Shown: positions 23,217-41,979 of the stretch, piece after piece
How the letters are laid out: every line of letters starts with the position of its first letter
How positions within the stretch are numbered: the first letter of the stretch is position 1
Source: Apostichopus japonicus
Taxonomy: Eukaryota > Echinodermata > Holothuroidea > Aspidochirotida > Stichopodidae
Length of the DNA stretch: 64,000 bases
Direction of reading: 5' to 3'
NCBI RefSeq assembly: GCF_037975245.1
Contig: NC_092570.1
Location: 13,909,001-13,973,000 of the forward strand
The notes under the pieces: model-generated
Database searches by the model: none
Seen by the model: only the letters and a program-made list of their open reading frames with translations
What the model was told of the DNA's origin: nothing
Made by a program: the position numbers and the translations under genes

Positions 23217-25147
23217 CAGGTGCGTATCCAGGGGGGGCGTTGGGGGCGCGCGCCCCCCGGGTAAGGAAAAGAGGAGAGAAAAAAAGAGAAGAAAAAGGGA
23301 AAAGGAGGGGGGAAAAAAGAAAAGGAGGAGAGGAAGGAAGGGAAAAGAAAAAGAAAAAGAGAGAAAAATGAGAAAAGGAGGGAGTAGAAGTTAGCCAAGA
23401 CCTCGGGAAGAGAAAGAGGAACAGTCATAGTTAAAGCGCTGATCCCTATTATATACACAGGGTAGCCAGTGACAGATCAAGGATTACAGAGCGGGTGTGC
23501 GCCTCAGCCTACCCCTTACACCGACAACTCCATTTTTGACGTTTCCATATTTCCTCTCTCACTAATGTATCTATATAAATACTATATAAGGTTTATCATA
23601 ACGCGCGTGTGTGTATGGACGCCTTAAACAATTTTACGATTGTGCTATATGGAACCAACTGTGGCTGGTCTTGAACTCGACCGAGTCGTCGGGGAACATG
23701 ACGCATTTCGGGAAGGGGGCGACCGCCCCCCCCCCCGAGCAAATTTTCTTTATGACATCGCTAGTAATTTCAAAATAGACAATGCTTAGATGCAACTTAC
23801 AAGGCCTGAGAAGTGTCATTTCCAGCGATCTGGGAGGCATTTTCGGCCAAAATTTTTCTTGTACGCTTCGCGCCAACTCATGGTGGCGCTTCGCTTAGAT
23901 AGTTTGCCTACCGGCTTCGCCCCTAGTCCCTTGGGAATTACTCGCTACACGCCTGTTCGAGTTTGTAAAGCAAAGAGCAGATATAACATCGTATCAGTGA
24001 GCATTGAAATGCATGTTCCACGATGAACAGCCTCAAAAACTGTCTATGTGTGTAGTCAAAGGCGTAGGAGCCCAATTGGATGTGGGGGCTGTAACGAAAA
24101 AGAAGGCCAAAATTTTTCGCGCAAGAAGCGCGCGTTCAATGCATCGATGCCAATATCATACAAGCAAGCATCGGTCATTACATTGCATGGCATCGTGTAC
24201 CGCACGGTCCGTGAAAGTTACACAGTATACCGCCGGATGCCAATGTAAACAACCAAATGTCTTATGTAGATGGAGAAAAAGCATACAGATCCATTTATGT
24301 CAAAACTCTCTTTTACAGTAGTAATGTCGGTCAAGCTTACAACTTTATTTTAATTACCAAGGAGATCATTGTTAAGCTATTCATTGCTATTTATTTTTCT
24401 TTAAGTAGGTGCCCGAAGAAACTGGGAAAAATTTGGTTGCGGGGGGCACTCCTACGGGACCTACGCCTATGTGTGTAGTGTTCGGTTTCGATATACCTCA
24501 TATCGGAAATATCTGCTATTTTTCATTTCCTTCAACCAAGTTTTATAATAGCCATTATAAGAGGTTGCAATATTTCTACACCAATAAATTAACTGTGTCG
24601 GAATTTTCAAAAAATTTCCTGACAAACATTCTTCATCATACTTTCCTCTACTCCTGCAATTTTGACCTGTCTTTTAGGGGTTCAAGGAGGTTTTTCTATA
24701 TTGCTTGTCCATAGATTGAATTTTCTGCAACATTATGGGTATGTTTTCAAGTGATTTTATTCACGAGAAATGTGAATTTTCAAATTCTCAACAAACAATG
24801 GGCTTAAAACCTTGAAAAGTAGGGCTTTCGGATATTGGGCCGCGACGTAGAATCACCTACAAAAGCAATCATCCATAGGACATGCAATCAGGTCGAACAT
24901 GATGTGACTGGTGACAATCTTCCAAAAGGTTATGGATGGGGGAAAAAAACTTTTGGGAAATACTTGGTTCTCAGGCAAAAGTGTACATCTGGTTGCTCAT
25001 TTTCAAGCCCGAGAAGTGCCATTTCCGTTGATCTGGGGGGTATCAAAACCAGAAATTTTCTTGTACGCTCCGCGCCAACCGATGTTGGCGCTCCGCTTAG
25101 ATAGTAATTCGCGCCCCCCGGGTTAGAAAATCCTGGATACGCGCCTG
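23217..25147. mobile_element. 1.9-kb inverted-repeat DNA element inserted in the satellite array
   Basis: It starts CAGGTGCGTATCCAGG and ends with the complement of CAGGCGCGTATCCAGG (15 of 16 identical). The satellite sequence ACTATATGGTC is split so that ATATG is present on both sides, a 5-bp target duplication. Next to the left end is GCGCGCGCCCCCCGG, echoed by GCGCCCCCCGGG at the right end. A ~150-bp purine-rich tract follows (23262-23415). Two related internal blocks contain a TTGTACGC...GCGCCAAC motif (about 23859 and 25060). No transposase is recognisable; another MITE is nested at 24057-24471. A second copy starts at 63323. Confidence 0.85.
24057..24471. mobile_element. Nested hAT-type MITE, 415 bp
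   Basis: It begins CAAAGGCGTAGGAGCCC and ends with the complement of CATAGGCGTAGGTCCC. A perfect 8-bp duplication TGTGTAGT lies at 24049-24056 and 24472-24479. It inserted inside the 1.9-kb element, so it is younger than that element. No coding capacity. Confidence 0.87.
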
Positions 25148-26228
25148 ATATGGTCATTATAGTCTACTGCATAATTTCCCACTTCGCAATTTGAGTTGCA
25201 GAGCTTTGTGTTGCAGTTGTATTGTGTGCATTGCATGCCGTCCAGGCATGCGTGATACTATATGGTTATAAGTCTACTGCATAATTTCCCACTTCGCAAT
25301 TTGAGTTGCAGAGCTCTGTGTTGTAGTTGTATTGTGTGCATTGCATGCCGTCCAGGCCTGCGTGATACTATATGGTTATTATAGCCTACTGCATAATTTC
25401 CCACTTCTCAAGTTGAGTTGCAGAGCTTTGTGTTGTAGTTGTACTGTGTGCATTGCATGCCGTCCAGGCCTGCGTTATACTATATGGTTATTATAGCCTA
25501 CTGCATAATTTCCCACTTCGCAATTTGAGTTGCAGAGCTTTGTGTTGCAGTTGTATTGTATGCATTGCATGCCGTCCAGGCCTGCGTGATACTATATGGT
25601 CATAATAGTCTACTGCATAATTTCCCACCTCGCAATTTGAGTTGCAGAGCTCTGTGTTGTAGTTGTATTGTGTGCATTGCATGCCGTCCAGGCCTGCGTG
25701 ATACTATATGGTTATTATAGCCTACTGCATAATTTCCCACTTCGCAATTTGAGTTGCAGAGCTTTGTGTTGCAGTTGTATTGTATGCATTGCATGCCGTC
25801 CAGGCCTGCGTGATACTATATGGTCATAATAGTCTACTGCATAATTTCCCACCTCGCAATTTGAGTTGCAGAGCTCTGTGTTGTAGTTGTATTGTGTGCA
25901 TTGCATGCCGTCCAGGCCTGCGTGATACTATATGGTTATTATAGCCTACTGCATAATTTCCCACTTCACAATTTGAGTTGCAGAGCTTTGTGTTGCAGTT
26001 GTATTGTGTGCATTGCATGCCGTCCAGGCATGCGTGATACTATATGGTTATTATAGCCTACTGCATAATTTCCCACTTCGCAATTTGAGTTGCAGAGCTC
26101 TGTGTTGTAGTTGTATTGTGTGCATTGCATGCCGTCCAGGCATGCGTGATACTATATGGTCATTATAGTCTACTGCATAATTTTCCACTTCGCAATTTGA
26201 GTTGCAGAGCTTTGTGTTGCAGTTGTAT
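25148..26228. repeat. 112-bp satellite array, main part, ~9-10 units
   Basis: The marker TTGCATGCCG recurs at 25231, 25341, 25453, 25565, 25677, 25789, 25901, 26013 and 26125: one period of 110 and the rest 112 bp. In the central units two variants alternate (GCTCTGTGTTGTAG with GGTCATAATAGTC, and GCTTTGTGTTGCAG with GGTTATTATAGCC), giving a ~224-bp higher-order unit. The unit contains the small palindrome GCATGCC/GGCATGC. Open frames across it are repeat artefacts, since 112 is not a multiple of 3. Confidence 0.95.
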
Positions 26229-26234
26229 CATATA

Positions 26235-27580
26235 GTCGTTATGTATCAGCCCAAACAACCAGTTCATCATACTGATGGGAAACTATCAATAATATCTCTA
26301 GCGGCCTTGGAAAGTGACGAATTTCATGTGCAGGTCTTTGGAGGAAAAGGCTGGTAGAACTTTCACAACTTGTGTGTCATGACCATGTTTCATAGCACCC
26401 TTACATTTCACAAGCGACATCAACGCTACCGTGTTGATTGATATACATGCGGTAATCAATCTCTGTTATCATGTCTATAAATCGTATTATAATAATAATC
26501 ATAAAAAATAATCAGCAGTTATGTTTATGATGCCATAGCCTGTATCCACTCAGCAACAGCACCAGCCTATATGGCATAAACTTTCGATAATGCGGCAATA
26601 TTCCCCCAAAAGTCAAGTTCTTTATAGTAAGATGACTTGCCAACATGTTGTATTCACACACACAAACACACATCCTATGTGGGCACAATAACACGTCCAC
26701 ACAAACATAGGGTACACACACTTGTGTGCAGGTTATAGCTCTCCAATTTCAGCAAATCGCTATTCCTGACATATCGTAAGCCCAGTTGTACCCTTTCAAA
26801 TTGTAAGGGTGACCATTGTGAGCAGAACCTTCACTTTTTCACTAGTTACGTCGGCCCACGTTGCTATGAAATGTAGCTATTCTCTGGTCTGCTTCTACTG
26901 TACAGGCAGGCAAAGTATGAACTACGCATAAGTATGCTATGGCCTGCGAGACTTACAAGACCCTATTAATGACACTTGTGGAACCCATAATGTCGTAACA
27001 ATGTCTGAATCCAACTATCAATCAATTGAGATAAATGAACACAATTTTAATGAACGAAAGCAAACAGATACAACTTTTTTTTTAAAATGGTTTGTATATA
27101 GGGCCCTCTTTTGCAATAGGATACTTCAACACAATAGATGGACAAATGCACATTTTTAATTATTTCTCTTCCCATATAATGAAACATTTCTGTTTTGTCA
27201 TCGTCATAAAGTGCTGTTCCGGCTAGCGGATTGAATGCAAAGATTAACTGTTGGCTGCCAAGATTAATGTCAAGATCATCCCCCCCCCCCCCGCTCTGTG
27301 GTATGAATTTTCATTTAGCACTGCAGAAATATCCAATATTTGACTGTCTGCTGTAAGATAACCCACAATCATATTTTAAAAGTGGAAAGAAAAAAATTGT
27401 CATAGCAAAAATATGCAATATACTAAGTAACTTCTGTTATTTCTTTTTTATCTTCTTCTTTCATTTTAGAATATTAATGTATATACAATGGATGTTATTT
27501 GGAAAACTTAAAGTCATTTACATATGAAAGTGTCATTAACTACAAGGAGCATTGTGTGTTTTTTTCTTAAATATACAATC
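26235..27580. other. Non-coding stretch downstream of DRC9, no gene supported
   Basis: It holds (CA)n-like segments near 26655 and a poly-C run near 27281. The part next to 27584 should include the DRC9 3' UTR, whose end was not located. Confidence 0.5.
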
Positions 27581-27583
27581 TAA

Positions 27584-35695
<8,112 letters not shown>

Positions 35696-35920
35696 CTGGC
35701 AAAACAAAACATTTTTATATGTGGATTAGTTCACAGAAGCTTTTGCTACTGTGGAGTTATTGCAGTCTAGCTCAGAAGTTATTTAGCAAAGGGAAAGGGA
35801 GCCTGATAGTGTAACATTATTTGAAAACATTAAGGGATGTGATGTGTCATTCTCAAAATAATTAGGCCTAGGCTAATTTAATGTTCAAATTTTGTGCAGC
35901 TAAGTTTGAAAAAATCGAAT

Positions 35921-36140
35921 TGGATATATAGCCGTCAGACGGTTCCCGATTCCAGTTTGCTATTTAACCGTCACTTCCGTCTGACATGCGCAGTTTTCAA
36001 TTTTCCGATTTTTTTTTTTATTATTATTATTATTTTTTTTTTTTTTCATTTTTCATTTTTTTTTTTTTTTTTTGGTATGTTTTGAAGTGACGGCTAAATA
36101 GAAAACTGGAATCGGGAACCGTCTGACGGCTATATATCCA
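35921..36140. mobile_element. MITE with ~55-bp terminal inverted repeats
   Basis: The left end TGGATATATAGCCGTCAGAC and the following bases through GATTCCAGTTT...CTATTTAACCGTCACTTC are mirrored at the right end, finishing CTATATATCCA. The centre is a T-rich tract (36008-36073). No clear target duplication was seen, so the superfamily is unassigned. It lies just upstream of the first coding exon of DRC9, probably in its 5' UTR intron. Confidence 0.82.
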
Positions 36141-36453
36141 CTGCCTTGAAAAATACTTTGGTTTTTGTATAAAAAAACTGTTATAGACCTAGTTTCATCT
36201 TTGGACTTACCTAAGCTAAACTAAGCTATTTGACCAATTTGCAAGGTTTGTTATATAGTCAGAATTGCGAAGTTCGGAACACTGCGAAGTTCGGACACCC
36301 CTAAGAAATACACGATTTCACCATGACAACCAGGCTATAGCAAGAGCCGATTTCATGAAAAACTACGAAGCAACAGTTATTTTCTCTCCAAAATGACCTG
36401 TGTGCAAGCAAGTACTTACATATTTGTCAATAAAAGGAAGCTTTAGTTTGGCC

Positions 36454-36732
36454 GTGGCTATTCTTACTAGTCGTAACAATTGTTTATAAACTATTCTTAC
36501 GACATCGGCGAATTCAAGCGCAGTAAAGTAAATAAAGCAACTGCGCATGTAGTAGGGGTAACCCTAAACCTAACCCTAAACACTAACCTAACCCTAACCT
36601 TAACCCTAACCGGAAATTATTGTTACTCCTAGTCGTAAAAATAGTACTCCTAGTCGTAAAAATAGCCATGTTAAAGCAACTGCGCATGTGTATTTATAAA
36701 TTATTCTTACGACTAGTCGTAAGAATAGCCAC
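36454..36732. mobile_element. Inner inverted-repeat element with telomere-like repeats
   Basis: Its left end GTGGCTATTCTTAC-TAGTCGTAA is mirrored at the right end, TTACGACTAGTCGTAAGAATAGCCAC (written here as two blocks of the same inverted repeat). CAACTGCGCATGT occurs twice inside, on either side of the telomere-like tract. No coding capacity. Confidence 0.7.
36557..36611. repeat. Interstitial telomere-like repeats (CCCTAA variants)
   Basis: About nine degenerate units of ACCCTAA, ACCTAA and AAACACTAA, the complement of the TTAGGG telomere type used by vertebrates and echinoderms. They sit inside a small inverted-repeat element rather than at a chromosome end. Confidence 0.85.
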
Positions 36733-37653
36733 TTTGTTTTAGTTATGGGGTGTTTTAAACCTTCTAAAGGTGTCCGAACTTCGCAGTGTCCATGCTAATG
36801 GATAAATAATTCCATTCCAAACAGCAACTTGAGAATGACAGAACAACTTTGTTGCTGTAATGAAACCCTAAAAGGCTAAACAAGTGTAAGAATCCGACTG
36901 GTCAAAGATGGATCTTGATTTGCCCAGTCCTCATGGAGACTGTGACTAACATTACTAGACTAGCCTAACGTTAATGTTACTTGAAATACTTGCTTAGGCA
37001 GCCTACCCATAGGCCTACTTGTCCCCTCAGTTATTTACCCTAAAGTTAAGGCTTAAGTTAAATGATATAGCCCTAGTGTGCACTAACTTGAATGAAAAAA
37101 CGGGGAAAGTACTAAAACTATACAAAACATGCCTCAGTGTGGATACAACCGTTGAGTTGCATAGAAAGATCTTAATTTCGCAAAACTAGGTATGAGCCTA
37201 GCCTACTGTGTAGGCTAGGCCTAAGTATTATGGAAGTTCAACTCTCTTCCGTTTACCATGGCAAACTTGGACTAGCCTAAAGATATACTTCAAACATTTT
37301 GATAAACACCCATAAGATTAAAACATATGTTACTTCATGAGTTTGTGTTAGTAAACATCACTTCCAAGAACGTTTTTCTGAGGCGCGTGAGAATTTGCAA
37401 AACGTAATTTGCGTCTCCAGTCCTATCCTAGTAAGTTATAGGCTGGCACTGTTACAGTGTTAGCGAAAACGGTTGCTATGGTAAGCTTAATACAAAATTC
37501 AGTATGAAAAACACCATTATGATTTTATTTCTCTAATCACTTAGTTTAAAGTAATATAATATATTTAAGTTATCACGTTCAATGATCTTCTTTATCATAT
37601 ATTAAATTTCAAATTTGACAAAATATGTAAGTGATATAAATTTGTGTACTCAC

Positions 37654-37728
37654 AGTCACCTGGCAATTATAAATTAATGGAGAAGAAGTAGTGCAACGAT
37701 CAAGTCTCCAACAAACATACACAGTCGT
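37654..37728. promoter_or_regulatory. Putative bidirectional promoter between DRC9 and RPL35A
   Basis: A minus-strand donor GTGAGTAC at 37646-37653 could end the non-coding first exon of DRC9. The plus-strand RPL35A leader appears to begin at about 37729. If both are right, the start sites are less than about 80 bp apart and share one promoter. No transcript data are available; the placement is inference. Confidence 0.4.
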
Positions 37729-37756
37729 CCTTTTCTAACTGTCTTGTCTCGAGCTG
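37729..37756 (+). promoter_or_regulatory. RPL35A: RPL35A 5'TOP leader, likely first non-coding exon
   Basis: CCTTTTCT at 37729-37736 fits a 5' terminal oligopyrimidine tract, which places ribosomal-protein mRNAs under growth-dependent translation. A donor follows at CTG/GTACGT (37757). A matching acceptor is TTTCTTTCAG at 38718-38727, leading into the exon with the start codon. Confidence 0.55.
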
Positions 37757-38762
37757 GTACGTTCAAGATTTATAGACAACATTATTAATCGTATTTTAGT
37801 ATCTTGCACTTTGGTAATCGAGTAAATATTAATGTGGGCAATGGCCAAATTATTTCTTGTACATTATCGAGACGGAGAATAACACATGAGTTGTATTTGG
37901 GGCCCGATGATAAAAGATTGAGAGGCCTCCCTTGTTTTGGCTTCATACCCTACCGCACGTTAAGTTTTACGTGACGTTAGCGCTTTCATAATGTTACAGG
38001 CCTAGTTTATACACGAAATGCAATGTCGCTTTGGCCTAACGTTAGACGTAAATAGGCATTAAATTAGTTATTCTTGCTAGCGTAGGTTGTAATTAAAATA
38101 TTTGTACTCGACTGTTGATCAAGGAATGTAAGTCTGGTATGGTGCCAGTAGTCCCAGTCGACAAGCCGCGTAGTTTGTTGTGTTGTTCCTCATGAATCAT
38201 GCATGGTCGGTCGGTACTAGGCCTAACTAAGGTTGTCTAGCCTTTCCTAAATTTGGACCATGGCTCGACATAAGTTATGGTTTGACAGTGAAAGACCCAT
38301 GGACATATCCAAAGGCACTTTGCAATAGCCTGTAGGCTAGGCCAAGCCTAAGAAGCTAAAATAGGTACTCCACTGCCACTACTGTTAAAGTAGGAAAGCT
38401 AAGGTTCATGCTTGAAAGGTATGAGCTGGGGCTACATGTGCAGAAGACATACCATGTATTCAACTTAACCATTCTGAAGTAGGCCTATCACCATGTTAGT
38501 GATTTACCACATGAACTGTCTAACATATCTCCTATTTGGTTATCTGTGGCATTTGGACTGATACCCTGTAGGCTATTCTAGCTTGCATTGTTGTTGTTGT
38601 TGCTCTGTTGTAGTTTGATAGTGAGGATTCATAGACTGTGTGAGTGCTCAAGTTATAGCAACAGAGAAAGTGTTTTTATCAATCCGAAGACTCAACAGAC
38701 CCCACAATTTCTTCACTTTTCTTTCAGACCTTAAGGAGGGCTGACTGACAAGATTGAATAAA

Positions 38763-41693
38763 ATGGCTGGTCTTGCACCTAACAAAAGGTAAGTGATCAA
38801 TGGTTTGCTACATGATAAGATACACAGTCTCATATTTGTGTGTTTCTTAGTGCAATGTTTCCATTTTCTCTTGTCACATTGATTAGCATATGTTGGTATG
38901 GATCATCTACCCTGGATTAACTAGTACCTGCCGCCCCCTTCCTCACATCTACAAAACCCTGCGGATGCCTCTGCAACATACAACTTTCTGGTTGATAACA
39001 AATTTAAGAGCAAGCAAACCAAATTTATAAAACATGGATTGTTTATTTGGTATTGCAATTTACTCTATTGTTTGCAAATTATCAAAAACATGTACAATTG
39101 AAATTTATTTGACTTCCTTAATTTTTTCAGGCGCTAAGTAAATTCACCATTTTATGATGAGGCAAAATTCATACCCTGTATCATGTCTACTAAATATCAA
39201 AGCATTTAAGTATTCCTTGTAAATTTGCATGCATGAATTCAAAGTTGTCATTTTTTACCTGAAGGCAAGCCTTGTGGTGTTACAGTGTTACGAACATAGC
39301 AAAGTCAAATGATGCAATGCATACTGTAAGCTTAATGGATAGAATTTAAATTGATCAATTGAGCAAGAAGGGAGGAAGTTGAGGTGGTTAAACATGGGGA
39401 TCTGTTTCATGTGAATGTTCTGACACAACACTCATTACAAACTGTCTCTTCTTCTCTCCAGGCTTTGGGTGAAAGCAGTCTTCACAGGTTACAGGCGTAG
39501 CTTGCACACGCAGCATGAGGATATCGCTCTGATGAAGCTGGAAGGAGTTGAATCCAGGCAGGAAACACGTTTCTACATGGGCAAGAGATGCGCATATGTG
39601 TATAAGGGGAGAAAGTAAGTCAAAACGAATCTTTTTAAAAGGACCCTAAGAAGATTCCTTTGATGTAATCTGAAATCATAATGTAAAGCACATGATGCAA
39701 GGGCATCTTTATTTTGCAATTCTTCAGACTTTCCCTGATTAATTGTATGTTTGTGCAATCTTGATGGTAAACCAATATATACAAGTGTACCAGTGGGATT
39801 TGTTTCTGATTACTTCGGATGTGAAGAAGTGATGCACCCTTTTGTAGGTGGCTATTCTATTTGAATCCCCTCCAAAAAAGAATTCAAGTAATATTCAATG
39901 TTCTTGCAAGTGTTGTTATGAGAATCTGCTCCAAAGAAGAAAAAAATCCCAGAGACTATGGGCACTTGTTGTCAATATTTTTGTTTTTTGAAAAGTTTTA
40001 AAGTGGTTCCATTATTAAAGAACTACATGACATACTTCATGTACCTGATTTGTTATGACTTTGATTTTAATACAAGTCAGCTATAAGCCCCTTTCATGCC
40101 CACACTGTCGGGCTGTCTGCACAATTTATCCTACTCCCCCATTGTTCACACCCCATAAACCATACCTCCGTGGTACTTGGTCATCCATTGCAATAACCTA
40201 TCACGGTTTGTTGTCTGATCAAATGTTTCTTGGTCACTAATGATTATCAGCAATATGCAGGTCAATGCTGGTAAACCTATTTAAATGCAAGCATGGGCAT
40301 AGATCACTGTTACTGTAATTGTTTCCTTTTGGTAGGATGATCAAGCGACGAAACAGTGACAAGAAGACCCGTCTGAGAGTGATCTGGGGTAAAGTGGTGA
40401 AGGCACATGGAAAGAGCGGTGCAGTCAGAGCCAGATTTAAGAGGAACCTCCCTCCCCGTGCCATGGGCAGGAGAATCCGTGTGGTGAGTTTTTTTCTAGT
40501 TCCTGATTCTTTGCCGAAGTCAAAAGAATGCTATGCAATTGTGTTTGTGTATATGCACGTGATGCCTAAGCTTTGAAAAACTCCAAAAATTGCATCTTGG
40601 TCCAAAGTTAATATGTAAATTGTCCTATTGAAATTGGTGGAGGGTCAAAGGTGGTCAAGAGGGCAACAGATGTCAGTAACTGACACCTCTTTAAACACAA
40701 AAACTCCTAAAATAGAGCATGAATAATCATATTTGTTGATATATAGGTCCTTACAAGTTCATGAATCATCTGATTGCTTGAAACAGCCAATCAAATAGCT
40801 TTCTGTGGGAGACAAGTTCATTTGCAGTCACCAGAGGTCATTATCTGGCAGCCTTCTAAACACAAAAACTCCTAAAGTAAAACATGAATGAAATTGATAA
40901 ATGATAAATAGTAATGCATTGGTGCAAGAATCTTGCTGAATGATCGTCGCGCACCCTCCACCCAGGGAGTGAACCGGGCTACCCATTTCCATGAGAACCT
41001 TGCAGATCATGCAAGGTTGACAATGGTGAACACTTGAAAATCTTGTCTGCAGTGTTACTGTTGAATATTGTCATGTAAACTGTGGCAAGGAAGTACTAAG
41101 CCAACAGGCTTTCTGGTTGTGCTCTGGGGTAGGCTGGCTGCACCAGAAAGGTAGGATTTTAATATTATGACCAGAAAAGCATGGCAGTAGAGCTGAACAA
41201 GTAGCCCAGAATTTAAAAAGATAATTGTAAATATAGGTACCCCCCTCGTTGATAATAAACTAAACAAATTCCAAAAGCATGCAGTAATTGAAAGTAAGTT
41301 AGCTTATCCATTCCTATCTGTCCAGTTTCTCATCTGATAGAAAGCAAAGGCTTGTGTTGTTTGCATAAAATATGAAACTAAGTTAATAATACTATTTAAC
41401 ATGAGTTATACTCCGTCATCCGTGAAGCTTCATATTTCAAGTACTGAATATGGAATGATGTTGTGCAAACTATCTCAATTATGTCTGGATGTAAATTGAT
41501 AGATTTTTTAAATAGATTCTTTGTGTTTAAATGGACAAAGCTAATGATAATGGTGTTAAATATATTTTATTTTAAGCGCATTAGATTGTTGCCAAGTTGT
41601 TTTTTAAGTCAACATGAGGTTGTTTCATGAAAGTTTGTTGATTTTCAAATTTCATACATATCTTTTCAGATGTTGTACCCTTCAAATATCTAA
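38763..41693 (+). CDS. RPL35A: 60S ribosomal protein L35a (eL33), 4 coding exons
   Basis: A complete 116-residue ribosomal protein of the large subunit; the human protein has 110. Coding exons are 38763-38788, 39462-39614, 40336-40483 and 41670-41693, with GT-AG introns and matching phases (Arg9 and Lys60 are split). The start ATG at 38763 follows an acceptor at 38726-38727. Diagnostic blocks are [55 protein letters not shown] and the C-terminal MLYPSNI, all of which match eL33. The insert around residues 60-68 is a little different in this species. The last coding exon has only 8 codons including the stop. A polyadenylation signal AATAAA lies at 41966-41971. I saw no convincing intronic snoRNA. 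Confidence 0.97.
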
Positions 41694-41965
41694 CTGAAGA
41701 GAAGAAGGACAGACCTCCAGTGAGCGGTCACAGATCTCAGTGATATCAGTGCGGTTGTAATGTTAAGAAAGAAAATGGGCAAGAAGTAAATACAGTTGCT
41801 TCAAAGTAATTTACTCGTTTCTTGTGTCAATTTCTGAGTCCAAGGTCTACTTGAAGAAGCCCCTTAAGTTTTGCTCCTGGAAGCTATACAATAAGGTGGC
41901 CTTGAGAGGCTTCAGACCTTTAAAATTGTATCCAATCGCCCAAGATTTTAGCCATGTAAAAGTAG

Positions 41966-41971
41966 AATAAA
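41966..41971 (+). terminator. Candidate polyadenylation signal of RPL35A
   Basis: AATAAA about 270 bases after the stop codon; no cleavage site can be shown. Confidence 0.4.
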
Positions 41972-41979
41972 ATGTTTAA

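Larger units (their letters stand above)
36276..36791. mobile_element. Inverted-repeat element, outer of a nested pair
   Basis: The block CACTGCGAAGTTCGGACACC occurs at 36280-36299 and, as its reverse complement, at 36769-36788. A partial extra copy (TTGCGAAGTTCGGAA) sits just outside the left end. A second inverted-repeat element occupies the interior at 36454-36732. No transposase is present. Confidence 0.72.

Noticed and set aside
23071-23458. Lys/Glu/Arg-rich and Phe/Leu/Ser-rich frames (also at 63288-63588)
   Set aside because: They arise from the purine-rich tract of the transposable element on its two strands.
25491-26018. Overlapping ~64-residue minus-strand frames in the 112-bp array
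   Set aside because: They recur because the DNA repeats; the period is not a multiple of three and no homology is recognised.
25148-26228. CRISPR-like appearance: regularly spaced repeats
   Set aside because: The whole 112-bp unit is repeated with no unique spacers, and the setting is eukaryotic. It is a satellite array.
38789-41669. Intronic snoRNAs in RPL35A
   Set aside because: Ribosomal-protein introns often host them, but no C/D box pair with flanking complementarity or H/ACA pair could be identified by eye.
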